64,000 nt of DNA. Source: JAOPZW01 sp963789015. GTDB lineage: Bacteria; Actinomycetota; Thermoleophilia; Solirubrobacterales; Solirubrobacteraceae. The stretch spans positions 62,001 through 126,000 of the forward strand of contig CAWBIU010000002.1 in the NCBI GenBank assembly GCA_963789015.1, in the 5' to 3' direction. Positions 1 to 7,866 of this stretch are shown here, piece by piece. The translations under genes and the position numbers were made by a program. Numbering within the stretch: the first letter of the stretch is position 1; the number at the start of each line of letters is the position of its first letter. Below the pieces are notes generated by a model. The model searched no databases. It was not told the DNA's origin and saw nothing but the letters and a program-made list of their open reading frames with translations.

Positions 1-2
1 AC

Positions 3-959
3 AGCAAGACGGTCCGCAAGGTTGACGAGACGACGTTCGCGGCCGGCAAGCCGGCACGCAAGTACGTCATCGGTGTCAGCTTCCCCCACTTCAAGGACCC
101 GTACTGGATCGCCGAGGCCTACGGCGTCGAGGAGGAAGCCAAGAAGCTCGGCGTCGAGGTCCGCGTCAACGCCGCCGGCGGCTACGGCGACACAGCAGGG
201 CAGCTGCAGCAGATCGACACGTTCATGACCCAGAACGTGGACGGGCTGATCCTGGGCGCGGTGGATTCCAAGGGCATCGCGCCGGCCGCCGATCGCGCCT
301 GGCAGGCGGGGATTCCCGTCGCATACGCCAATGCGCTCGCCGAGTCCAAGCGCACGATGGGCGTCTACACCGACGACAAGCTCGCCGGCGTCAAGCAGGC
401 CGACTACATCGCCGAGAAGGACCCCAACGCCCAGGTCATCGCAATGTGCGGGCCCCCCGGCGTGGTCTGGCCGAAGCTTCGCTGCGAGGCGTTCGTGGCC
501 GAGCTCAAGAAGAAGGCGCCCAACGCCAAGGTCCTGACCATGAAGTACCACGACATGGACCGCGCGAAGATCGCCGACGTCGCGGGCAACACGCTCGAGG
601 CCTTCCCCAAGGCCAACTGGGTCTACAACAGCACGGACCTGCAGGCCAAGGGCGTCATCGACGCGCTGCGGGCCAAGGGCAAGAAGCCGGGCGACGTGAA
701 CATCACGAACCTGACGATCGGTGACGAGCTCTACGACTACATGAAGCAGGGCTGGATCACGTACGCGCTGGCGGAGCGCGCGGTCACGCAGGGCAGGCTC
801 GCCGTCGATCAGATCGTCATGGTCCTGAACGGCGAGAAGCCGCCCGCCAACTGGGCCGTCGACCTGCCCGGGTACGAGGGCGTGCAGTCCGGCCTGGAGC
901 AGTTCCAGGCCGATCAGGAAGCTCAGCGCAACTGGTCACCCAAGGGATTCCGGCCTTGA
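3..959 (+). CDS. Sugar-type ABC transporter substrate-binding protein, 5' truncated
   Basis: The reading frame is open from the left edge, so the start and any signal peptide lie outside the window; 318 residues are visible. They have the type-1 periplasmic-binding-protein pattern: an IGVSFPHFKDPYWI strand near residue 23, a DGLILGAVDS segment, and later alternating Rossmann-like strands ending in DLPGYEGVQSG. This matches the Peripla_BP_4 group (RbsB/TorT-like) that binds sugars or small polar ligands outside the cell. A second, unrelated-looking binding protein lies at 5143-6279 with the only complete permease and ATPase, so this one either shares them or has its own partners upstream of the window. 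Ligand unknown. Confidence 0.85.
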   Translation, partial: SKTVRKVDETTFAAGKPARKYVIGVSFPHFKDPYWIAEAYGVEEEAKKLGVEVRVNAAGGYGDTAGQLQQIDTFMTQNVDGLILGAVDSKGIAPAADRAWQAGIPVAYANALAESKRTMGVYTDDKLAGVKQADYIAEKDPNAQVIAMCGPPGVVWPKLRCEAFVAELKKKAPNAKVLTMKYHDMDRAKIADVAGNTLEAFPKANWVYNSTDLQAKGVIDALRAKGKKPGDVNITNLTIGDELYDYMKQGWITYALAERAVTQGRLAVDQIVMVLNGEKPPANWAVDLPGYEGVQSGLEQFQADQEAQRNWSPKGFRP

Positions 960-979
960 CCAACGCGGGCCGGTCATCT

Positions 980-1004
980 GCGAGGCGGCGTCACGCCGCC
1001 TCGC
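980..1004 (+). terminator. Perfect 11-bp hairpin after the binding-protein gene
   Basis: Arms at 980-990 and 994-1004 are exact reverse complements around a 3-nt loop (TCA). There is no T-tract, so this may be an intrinsic-like terminator, an attenuator, or a 3' stabilising stem that keeps the binding-protein message more abundant than the downstream cupin message. It begins 20 bp after the TGA and ends 26 bp before the next ATG. Confidence 0.5.
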
Positions 1005-1030
1005 CCGACCGCGGCGACACGAGGAGAACC

Positions 1031-1474
1031 ATGGACAAGCAGGGGACGACGGGCGGGCACTTCCAGATCCACGTCGACGAGATGGCTCCGGCCGACGTGA
1101 CGCTGGAGGACGGCTGGCGCAAGATGGACATCCGCTTCATCGTCAGCGAGGCCAGCGGTGGCTCGAGATCCGTGTGCTTCTGGCGGACCGTCTTCCCCCC
1201 GGGCGCAGCACACGAGCGCCATTACCACCCCAATGCCGAGGAGGTCCTCTACGTCCTTCGCGGCCGTGGTGCCGCGGGCACGGAGGACGAGGAGCACGAG
1301 GTGCTGCCCGGGACCGCACAGCTGATTCCAGCCGGCTGCGTGCACTGGCTGCGCAATCTCTCGGAGACCGAGGAGATGGAGATCGTGGGGTGCTACGCCC
1401 CCGCCGCAAGCCTGGACGAAGCGGGCTACGTCTTCGTGAGCCAGATCACCGAGGAGTACCAGCAGGTCAAGTGA
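1031..1474 (+). CDS. Cupin-domain protein
   Basis: This 147-residue single-domain cupin begins at an ATG preceded by GAGGAG; a longer in-frame start at 956 overlaps the previous gene and was rejected. Cupin motif 1 is visible as PGAAHERHYHPNAEEVLYVLRG-like sequence (two His and one Glu metal ligands, about residues 58-75), and motif 2 as IPAGCVHWLRN with the fourth ligand His. Such small cupins are metal-binding isomerases, lyases, dioxygenases or sugar-acid handling proteins, and fold alone does not give the reaction. It lies between the binding protein and the M24 hydrolase on the same strand, so it is probably part of the same catabolic unit. Confidence 0.85.
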   Translation: MDKQGTTGGHFQIHVDEMAPADVTLEDGWRKMDIRFIVSEASGGSRSVCFWRTVFPPGAAHERHYHPNAEEVLYVLRGRGAAGTEDEEHEVLPGTAQLIPAGCVHWLRNLSETEEMEIVGCYAPAASLDEAGYVFVSQITEEYQQVK

Positions 1475-1529
1475 AGGTGGCAAGAGGGCTGTGGTCCAGG
1501 CCTCAGCGTCGGACACGAGAGGAGAGAGA

Positions 1530-2708
1530 ATGGCCAATTTCGATCGAAGCGACTTCGAGGAACGCCACCGCAAGGTGCGCGAGCGCATGGAGGCCGAGGG
1601 GCTCGACGCCCTGATCGCCTACTCGAACGCGAAGGTGCGCGGCGTGGTCCGTTACCTCAGCGACTACTTCGTGCGATTCGTCGGAGCGCAGAGCCAGCGC
1701 GACGGCAGCTACCAGATGTTCGGCTCCTGCGCCGTGCTCTTTCCCCTTGACGGCGAGCCCGTCGTCGTCACCGACCAACCCTGGGACGAGGAACGCGCGA
1801 AGCAGCTCTCGATCTTCGAGAACACCTACTACGCCGAGAACTTCGGAACGGAGTTCGGCCGTCTGATCGCCGAGCGCGGGTACCGGTCGCTGGGCATCGA
1901 CAACTGGTTCGTCTATCCGGCGATCCACTACCTGCCCTTCCAGGAGCTCGCGCCGAACGCGACCTTCAAGCCGACGATGCTGGTCGAGGACGTCTACAAG
2001 ATCAAGACGCCCAAGGAGATCGAGCTCATCCGCAAGGCCGAGATCGCGGCGATGCGCGCGGTCGAGGCCGGGTTCGAGGCGGTCAAGGTCGGGGCGACCG
2101 AGTTCGAGTTCGCGCTCGCGGCCGAGTACGCGCTGCGGGCCAACGGCGAGCTGGAGCTGGCGGGCGGCTCGATCATCTCAGGCGGTCCGAACACCGGCAC
2201 GGGCAGCTCGCTGCCCGAGCACGATGGCTCGTACGTCATGAAGAGCGGCGACTGGGCGCTGTTCGACATCTGCCCGGGCTACGCGGGCTACGCCGGGGAC
2301 ATCTCGCGCATGGTCGTCGCGGGCGATCTCGACGACCTCGACCCGAAGCTGCGCGACATGTACGACACGACGCGGCGGATGAACGAGGAGGTCATCAAGG
2401 CGATCAAGCCGGGTGTGACCCCCAAGCAGCTCAACGACCTGGCCGAGGACATCGCGCGCGACGCCGGCTTCCTCGAGAACAAGATCGGGCTGCTCGGCCA
2501 CAGCCTGGGTCTCGACATCCACGACCCGCCCGACTACTACTACGACGGCGAGCCGCTCGTCGAGAACATGTGCATCACGGTCGAGCCGTGCCTGCTCATG
2601 CCCGGCGTCGCCGGTACCCGCGTCGAGGACGTCGTGCGCGTGACGGCGGACGGGTGCGAGGTCTTCACCGCAGACTCGCCCAAGGAGCTGCGCGGCACGG
2701 GTCGCTAG
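1530..2708 (+). CDS. M24 family metallohydrolase (creatinase / aminopeptidase P-like)
   Basis: This 392-residue cytoplasmic protein starts at an ATG after GAGAGGAGAGAGA, which fits better than the in-frame GTG at 1491. It has a creatinase-type N-terminal domain (about 1-150) and a pita-bread catalytic domain. All five metal ligands of M24 enzymes can be placed: Asp in LFDICPG, Asp 11 residues later in AGDISRM, His in LLGHSLGL, Glu in ITVEPCL and Glu in GTRVEDVV. Retention of the ligands argues for a metal-dependent peptidase or amidohydrolase such as an Xaa-Pro peptidase or ectoine hydrolase (DoeA), and against true creatinase, which has lost them. Its place beside Rid proteins and an importer suggests an amide bond in the imported compound as substrate; this is inference. 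Confidence 0.85.
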   Translation: MANFDRSDFEERHRKVRERMEAEGLDALIAYSNAKVRGVVRYLSDYFVRFVGAQSQRDGSYQMFGSCAVLFPLDGEPVVVTDQPWDEERAKQLSIFENTYYAENFGTEFGRLIAERGYRSLGIDNWFVYPAIHYLPFQELAPNATFKPTMLVEDVYKIKTPKEIELIRKAEIAAMRAVEAGFEAVKVGATEFEFALAAEYALRANGELELAGGSIISGGPNTGTGSSLPEHDGSYVMKSGDWALFDICPGYAGYAGDISRMVVAGDLDDLDPKLRDMYDTTRRMNEEVIKAIKPGVTPKQLNDLAEDIARDAGFLENKIGLLGHSLGLDIHDPPDYYYDGEPLVENMCITVEPCLLMPGVAGTRVEDVVRVTADGCEVFTADSPKELRGTGR

Positions 2709-2714
2709 CGCGCG

Positions 2715-3563
2715 ATGGACCTCGCTCCCACACCGCTGCGTGACGCTCGCCGAGGACGCGCGGTCGCCCTCTCCCGGGCCGGCCTGGGCTGGATTCGGCC
2801 CAATGCCGTCTGTAGGCTCATCCCCTGTCTGGCAGCCTTACAGCTGAGGGCGACCGGTGCATCAGATCGGTTCCCGCCGATCGAGCGCACCAACGCGATG
2901 GAGGCCGTGCGTGATCGCCTGCGGGCGATGATCGCGTCGGGCGGTCTGGAGGTGGGCGCGAGACTCCCCTCGGAGCATGAGCTGGCCCGGTCGTTCCGCG
3001 TCAGCCGACCGGTCATCCGCGAGGCGCTCGGCAGTCTGTCGTCACTCGGTCTCGTCGCCTCGCAGAACGGTCGTGGGTGGCATGTCGTGGCCGTGCGCCC
3101 CTCGTCCCTCGGCCTGTCGCTGGACGGCGGGTCCTCGATCGATGAGCTCAACGAAGTGCGCTGCCTTCTGGAGATCCCGGGCGCAGGGCTCGCCGCCGAG
3201 AGGCGCACGGCGGACCAGCTCGCCGCGTTGACGGCCACGGTCGAGGCCCACGGCCGATGCCTCGAGCCGGTTGTCTGGGTGCAGCAGGACCTCGCGTTCC
3301 ACGTGCTGCTTGCCGAGGCCACCGGCAACCGCGTGCAGGCACGTCTCGTCGAGGACTTCCGTGAGCTCCAGTACCGGCAATCGCTCGACCTTGCGCACCT
3401 CGACGGCCGGATGAAGGAGGCCGAGCTCGAGCATCGGCGGATCCTCGTCGCGGTGCGCGCCCGCAGGCCCGAGCAGGCGAGGCGAGCAATGGCCGAGCAC
3501 CTCGAATGTGTCCACGAGAGATCTCGGCCGGATGTGCACGGAAAAGATCCACGACATCCCTGA
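2715..3563 (+). CDS. GntR family (FadR subfamily) transcriptional regulator
   Basis: A winged-helix domain is clear (LRAMIASGGLEVGARLPSEH, then SFRVSRPVIREALGSL, about residues 66-110), followed by an all-helical FCD ligand-binding domain with metal-binding His candidates in FHVLLAEATGN. The start is uncertain. The conserved DRFPPIERTN segment begins near codon 51, but the only in-frame ATGs are 2715 (no Shine-Dalgarno, poorly conserved N-terminus) and 2898 (inside the domain); a CTG at 2844 is possible. FadR-type regulators commonly repress an adjacent catabolic operon and are released by a pathway acid. Position between the M24 gene and the RidA/ABC genes makes it the likely local regulator. 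Confidence 0.85.
   Translation: MDLAPTPLRDARRGRAVALSRAGLGWIRPNAVCRLIPCLAALQLRATGASDRFPPIERTNAMEAVRDRLRAMIASGGLEVGARLPSEHELARSFRVSRPVIREALGSLSSLGLVASQNGRGWHVVAVRPSSLGLSLDGGSSIDELNEVRCLLEIPGAGLAAERRTADQLAALTATVEAHGRCLEPVVWVQQDLAFHVLLAEATGNRVQARLVEDFRELQYRQSLDLAHLDGRMKEAELEHRRILVAVRARRPEQARRAMAEHLECVHERSRPDVHGKDPRHP
2810..2843 (+). promoter_or_regulatory. Imperfect inverted repeat upstream of the GntR gene
   Basis: CTGTAGGCT (2810-2818) faces AGCCTTACAG (2834-2843), complementary except for one extra base, with a 15-nt spacer. The arms flank the region just before the conserved part of the GntR protein and are AT-richer than the surroundings. It is a candidate autoregulatory operator and would also imply that translation starts downstream of it. 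Evidence is positional only. Confidence 0.3.
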
Positions 3564-3574
3564 CGGAGGTAGAC

Positions 3575-4039
3575 GTGTCATCTAGTGCGACGACCAAGAC
3601 CGCGATCAACCCCGAGAACGTGTGGAAGCCCGAGGATTACTTCAACCTCTACCTCCAGCCTGGAATGGAGAGGACGCCTCCGGAGCATGCGGGCTGGGCG
3701 CAGGGTGCTCGGAAGGGCCCGTTCGTCTTCATATCGGGGCAGACGCCCACGCTTCCCGACGGAACGACGATCTCGAAGGACATGCACGGCCAGCTGCGGC
3801 AGGCGCTGGTGAATTTCCGGAATGTCGTGGCGGCCGAGGGAGGAAGCCTCGAGGACGTCGTCCAGATCCGTTACTACTTCAACGCGGGGTACATGGAAGA
3901 GGGCCTCGCGGCGCTTCGGGACATCGGCGCCGAGTTCTGGAGCTCCCCATATCCCTCGACCACATGCGTCGAGGTGGTGCGCGTCGCCTGGGCGGACCAT
4001 CTGCTGGAGATCGAGGGCATGGCGATCCTCGATGACTGA
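3575..4039 (+). CDS. RidA family protein, catalytic Arg present
   Basis: This 154-residue protein starts at a GTG preceded by GGAGG; the ATG at 3506 overlaps the GntR gene. The Rid core is clear: PFVFISGQTP strand, SLEDVVQIRYYF, and the C-terminal TTCVEVVRVAW ... LEIEGMAI. Arg136 aligns with the arginine that binds the substrate carboxylate in E. coli RidA (SCVEVARLP), and the trailing Glu residues are also kept. RidA enzymes hydrolyse 2-aminoacrylate-type enamines/imines to ketoacids plus ammonia. Of the eight Rid domains in this window it is the only one I can align with that Arg, so it is the best candidate for a true imine deaminase. It directly precedes the ABC importer genes. Confidence 0.9.
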   Translation: MSSSATTKTAINPENVWKPEDYFNLYLQPGMERTPPEHAGWAQGARKGPFVFISGQTPTLPDGTTISKDMHGQLRQALVNFRNVVAAEGGSLEDVVQIRYYFNAGYMEEGLAALRDIGAEFWSSPYPSTTCVEVVRVAWADHLLEIEGMAILDD

Positions 4040-4084
4040 GCCGGGCGCCATCCGCCGTCCTCCTCGTGGGGCGCCGCGGAAGGC

Positions 4085-5146
4085 ATGACCGCATCAGCAG
4101 ACCAGGCAGCCGCGGGATCCCCCCCGGCGATCCTGCGCTTCGCCGCTCGGCTGCCGCGTCTCGAGGTGCAGCTCTCGCTGATCCTCCTGGCGATGTGGGT
4201 CACGTTCGCGATCATCAGCCCGGACGTGTTCCCGACGCAGGGGACGACGGAGAATCTCGCGCGCCAGGCCGGGATCCTGCTCGTCGTGGCCATGGGGCAG
4301 ATGCTCGTCCTGGTGGTCGGCGGCTTCGACATCTCCGTCGGGGCCAACATGGGCTTCACCGCCACCGTGGCCGCGCTGCTGACCGACGACATCGGCCTCG
4401 TCCTGGCCGTCCTCGTTGCGCTCGGCGGCGGCACGGCGGCGGGCCTGGTGAACGGCCTCGTCGTCTCGAAGCTCGGCGTGAACCCGTTCATCGCGACGCT
4501 CGGGATGCTGACGTTCCTCGGAGGGCTGGCCAACCAGATCAGCAGCGGCTCCTCGGTGGCCATCCTGGACGAGAACTTCCGCTGGTTGGGCGGCAACGAC
4601 TGGGGGCCCATCCCCGCGACCGCCGGCATCGCGGTCATCGTCGGGGTGCTCGTCTACGCGCTGCTGAACCGGCTCCGCGCCGGGCTCTACATCTACTCGA
4701 TCGGCGGAAGCCGCGAGACGAGCCAGCTCTCGGGCATCCCCGTGACCCGTTACGAGGTGCTGACGTACACGCTCAGCGGACTGCTCGCCGGCGTGGGCGG
4801 GGTGATGCTCGCCTCACGCACGGGGGTCGGCCAGGCCAGCCTGGGAACGGGGTACGAGCTGCTGTCCATCGCCACGGCGGTGATCGGCGGCGCCGCGATC
4901 GGCGGCGGCGTCGGACGGCTCTTCGGCGTCGTCCTCGGCGTGGCGATCCTCACGGTGCTGACGACCGGCCTGGAGATCGCCGGCGTGTCGGAGTTCGCCC
5001 GTCAGATGGTCACCGGCGCGGTGCTCGTGGCGGCCGTCGTCTTCAATCAGCGAGTGAGGCGGTCATGGCGTATTCCCGTACGTCGATCGTCGCGCACAGG
5101 CGCTCCCGGCTCCCGTGGAGCGAATCAGCCGGAGGAGGAGAGATGA
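4085..5146 (+). CDS. Sugar-type ABC transporter permease (RbsC-like)
   Basis: This 353-residue polytopic membrane protein has about eight to ten hydrophobic helices. The RbsC/AraH family signature GGFDISVG is at residues 79-86 and the later cytoplasmic coupling-loop region GTGYELLSIATAVIGGAAIG is recognisable. It forms the transmembrane dimer of a CUT2-type importer with the lipoprotein (5143) and double ATPase (6340). The last ~35 residues are polar and basic, unusual for the family but still in one frame. The stop overlaps the next ATG (ATGA at 5143-5146), indicating translational coupling to the binding protein. Confidence 0.93.
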   Translation: MTASADQAAAGSPPAILRFAARLPRLEVQLSLILLAMWVTFAIISPDVFPTQGTTENLARQAGILLVVAMGQMLVLVVGGFDISVGANMGFTATVAALLTDDIGLVLAVLVALGGGTAAGLVNGLVVSKLGVNPFIATLGMLTFLGGLANQISSGSSVAILDENFRWLGGNDWGPIPATAGIAVIVGVLVYALLNRLRAGLYIYSIGGSRETSQLSGIPVTRYEVLTYTLSGLLAGVGGVMLASRTGVGQASLGTGYELLSIATAVIGGAAIGGGVGRLFGVVLGVAILTVLTTGLEIAGVSEFARQMVTGAVLVAAVVFNQRVRRSWRIPVRRSSRTGAPGSRGANQPEEER

Positions 5147-6279
5147 GCAAGCAGCTGCGGTACAGGTGGCTTGTTGCGGTCCTCTGCGTGGCCGCCACCG
5201 GCGGCGTCGCAGCATGCGGCAGCGACGACAGCTCGTCGGGCGGCGGCGGTGACTCGTCCGCCGAGGTGAAGGTGAAGCCCGATGATGCCCAGTACACGAG
5301 CTACCAGGATCTCGAGCTCAACAAGAAGCTGCACACCCTGCTGCCGTGCAACACCAACCCCAGCCCGCAGGAACAGGTGGACTACAAGGTGCCGAAGGCC
5401 TCGAAGCGCTACAAGATCGCGCTCATGGAGGTGACCCTCGCGGGCTACTACTACCAGGCCATCGCCGCCGGCGCGCGCAAGGCTGCGAAGGAGGCCGGCG
5501 TCGACCTTCGGATCGTCTCCTCCGGCCAGGGGTATGCCGATCCGGCGACGCAGATCCGCCAGGCGGACGACGTCGCCCAGCAGGGCGCCGATGCGGTGGT
5601 GCTCGCGCCGTCCGACATCCAGGGCTCGATCCCGATCGTCCGGAAGTTCGTCGAAGAGGGCACGCCCGTCATCAACATCTCCACCGAGGTGGCCACCGGT
5701 GACGCGTACATGGTCATGCAGGACGACTACCGCATGGGCCAGCTCTCGGCCGATGAGGTGGCGCGGCTCATGCCGTCCGGGGGCCCCGGGATCATCATCG
5801 GCGGTCCTGCGAACGCGACGTGGTCGCGCAAGCGGGTGGCCGGTTTCCAGGATCAGGTGAAGAAGAAGTACCCGAACCTGAAGATCGTGGCCGCCCCCAC
5901 CCAGAACGTCGATCCCGCGCTCGGTCTGCGGTCGTTCGAGAACGCCGCGCAGGGCAATCCGGACGTCAAGTGGGTCTACACGGTGTTCGACGCGCTGCTG
6001 CAGCCCAAGTCGCTGCCCCAGCGCTATCGCGACATCGCACTGGTGTCCAACGGCTTCGACCCCGTGTCCGCCGCCGACCTGCGTTCGGGCCGCATCAGCT
6101 CGCTGATCGGGATCAGTCCCACGGCGATGGGCTACATGGGCGTGGGCACCGCAGTCTCCGTCCTCAACGGCGAGGACGTGCCGGCGCTGCAGTGCGTTCC
6201 GATCCCGACCATCACCAAGGAGAACATGCAGGACGCGGTCGCCCAGGCAGAGCTCATCCCGAAGGGCTACGAGAAGTAG
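5143..6279 (+). CDS. ABC transporter substrate-binding lipoprotein
   Basis: This 378-residue protein has a lipoprotein signal: basic N-terminus, hydrophobic core and lipobox GVAAC with the modified Cys at residue 25, then a Ser/Gly-rich tether. The mature part is a type-1 periplasmic-binding fold (KIALMEVTLAGYYYQAIAAG, later VVLAPSDIQGSIPIV and IIIGGPANATWS), the group that serves RbsC-type permeases. It starts at an ATG after GGAGGAGAG that overlaps the permease stop. A hairpin follows at 6297-6317, consistent with a higher message level for the binding protein. Ligand not predictable; compare the truncated binding protein at the left edge. Confidence 0.92.
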   Translation: MSKQLRYRWLVAVLCVAATGGVAACGSDDSSSGGGGDSSAEVKVKPDDAQYTSYQDLELNKKLHTLLPCNTNPSPQEQVDYKVPKASKRYKIALMEVTLAGYYYQAIAAGARKAAKEAGVDLRIVSSGQGYADPATQIRQADDVAQQGADAVVLAPSDIQGSIPIVRKFVEEGTPVINISTEVATGDAYMVMQDDYRMGQLSADEVARLMPSGGPGIIIGGPANATWSRKRVAGFQDQVKKKYPNLKIVAAPTQNVDPALGLRSFENAAQGNPDVKWVYTVFDALLQPKSLPQRYRDIALVSNGFDPVSAADLRSGRISSLIGISPTAMGYMGVGTAVSVLNGEDVPALQCVPIPTITKENMQDAVAQAELIPKGYEK

Positions 6280-6296
6280 CGACGCTGTCCGCGCGA

Positions 6297-6317
6297 GCCG
6301 GCCCTCCGTGGGCCGGC
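6297..6317 (+). terminator. Hairpin between binding-protein and ATPase genes
   Basis: Perfect 8-bp GC stem, 6297-6304 with 6310-6317, 5-nt loop TCCGT, no T-tract. It lies 18 bp after the lipoprotein stop and 22 bp before the ATPase GTG. A stem here is the usual way importer operons make more binding protein than ATPase, by partial termination or 3'-end protection. Confidence 0.45.
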
Positions 6318-6339
6318 CGCGCCGGCGATCTTCCGAACC

Positions 6340-7866
6340 GTGTCCGCCCCGAACGGCAAGTCCAGCGCTCCCGCGATCACGCTGACCGACGTCACGAAGG
6401 CGTACCCCGGCGTCCGGGCGCTGGACGGCGTCAGCTTCGACGCGCGGCACGGCGAGATCCATGCGTTGCTGGGCGAGAACGGAGCCGGCAAGTCCACGCT
6501 GGTGAAGCTGCTCGCCGGGCTCGAGCAGCCCGACAGCGGCAGCATCAGCGTCGACGGCGCCGGCGTCCGGCTTCGCTCCCCGCGTGACGCCCGGCAGCAC
6601 GGGATCAAGCTGATCCCGCAGGAGGTCGACGCGTGCCGACAGCTCTCGGTGGGACGGAACATCCTTCTCGGCCTCGAGGGCCCGGTGGTGCAGCGTGGGC
6701 GCCTCTCGGCCCGCGAGCGCCGGCGCGTCGAGGAGGCGTTCGCGACCGTCGGCGCCCGCGTCGACCCACGCATGCGCGCCGCAGAGCTCAGCGTTCCCGA
6801 GCTGCGCCTGGTGCAGATCGCCAAGGCGCTGACCGCGCCGGGGAGCATCGTGCTGTGCGACGAGCCGACGGCCGTCCTGTCGGAGGCCGACGCAGAGGTC
6901 CTGCTCAGCCGGCTGAGCGCGATCCGAGACCAGGCGCGCGGTGCGATCGTCTACGTCAGCCACCGCCTCAGCGAAGTGCTCCAGATCGCCGATCGCATCA
7001 CGGTGCTGCGCGACGGGCGCAACGTCGGGACGTTCAGGCGCGATGAGGTGGACCGTCAGCGCCTCATCGAGCTCATGGCGAAGACCCGCGACACGTCGGG
7101 CGCGCTGGGCGAGGAGGAGCTCGAGTTCGCGGAAGTCGAGACCGCCGGCGTCCTGGAAGCACGCGGCCTGCAGCTGGGACAGGTGCTGCAGGACGTTTCC
7201 GTCGCTGTCCGTTCCGGGCAGCTCGTGGGCGTGGTCGGCGTTCAGGGGGCCGGCCACGGTGCGTTGCTGTCGGCCGTCGCAGGGAGGGTCACCGTCGACT
7301 CGGGAGAGATCGTCCTCGATGGCCGGCCGCTCGCTCTCGGCTCGCCTCGCTCGTCCTATCGGGCGGGCGTTGCGCTCGTCCCGGCCGACCGCCGTCGCGC
7401 GGGGATCGCCTCGTCGCTCAGCGTGCGCGAGAACATCGCGCTGTCGCCCACACCGGCCGTGGCCAGGCGAGGCGTACGCAACCGGCGGTCCGAGCGCCAG
7501 GTGGCGCGCGTCTACAGCGAAACGCTGGACATCCGCGGCGCCGGGCCCGACGCTCTCGCCGGCAGGCTCAGCGGAGGCAACCAGCAGAAGGTGGCGCTGG
7601 CTCGGGTGATCCAGTCGCATCCTCGCTTCCTCCTGCTCGAGGAGCCGACCCAGGGCATCGATGTCAACGCGAAGGCGGAGATCCGCGAGCTCGTCGCCAC
7701 GCTCGCGCGCGACAGAGGGCTGGGCGTGCTCGTCGCCACCTCGGAGTTCGAGGATGTTCTCGGGCTCGCCGACGTCATCCATGTGATGCGCCTCGGACGG
7801 CTCGTCGCGACCGTGGACGGTCGGCGCGCCACCTATGCCGAGCTGCTCCAGCACGCGCTCCCATGA
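6340..7866 (+). CDS. Sugar-type ABC transporter double ATPase (RbsA/MglA-like)
   Basis: This 508-residue protein has two fused nucleotide-binding domains and a GTG start. Domain 1 has Walker A GENGAGKST (45-53) and Walker B LCDEPTAVL (172-180) with a weak signature LSVPELR. Domain 2 has a degenerate Walker A (GVQGAGHGA, 300-308), a good signature LSGGNQQ (410-416) and Walker B LLLEEPTQGID (431-441). This one-good, one-degenerate arrangement is normal for RbsA/MglA proteins. It powers the permease at 4085. Its stop overlaps the start of the triple-Rid gene by ATGA, so the Rid protein is translationally coupled to the importer. Confidence 0.93.
   Translation: MSAPNGKSSAPAITLTDVTKAYPGVRALDGVSFDARHGEIHALLGENGAGKSTLVKLLAGLEQPDSGSISVDGAGVRLRSPRDARQHGIKLIPQEVDACRQLSVGRNILLGLEGPVVQRGRLSARERRRVEEAFATVGARVDPRMRAAELSVPELRLVQIAKALTAPGSIVLCDEPTAVLSEADAEVLLSRLSAIRDQARGAIVYVSHRLSEVLQIADRITVLRDGRNVGTFRRDEVDRQRLIELMAKTRDTSGALGEEELEFAEVETAGVLEARGLQLGQVLQDVSVAVRSGQLVGVVGVQGAGHGALLSAVAGRVTVDSGEIVLDGRPLALGSPRSSYRAGVALVPADRRRAGIASSLSVRENIALSPTPAVARRGVRNRRSERQVARVYSETLDIRGAGPDALAGRLSGGNQQKVALARVIQSHPRFLLLEEPTQGIDVNAKAEIRELVATLARDRGLGVLVATSEFEDVLGLADVIHVMRLGRLVATVDGRRATYAELLQHALP

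Noticed and set aside
1530..2708. True creatinase
   Set aside because: All five M24 metal ligands are present, while creatinase is metal-independent and lacks them.
4066..6279. A 737-residue protein covering permease and lipoprotein
   Set aside because: The first half is an out-of-frame reading of the permease gene; the lipoprotein has its own ribosome-binding site, ATG and signal peptide at 5143.
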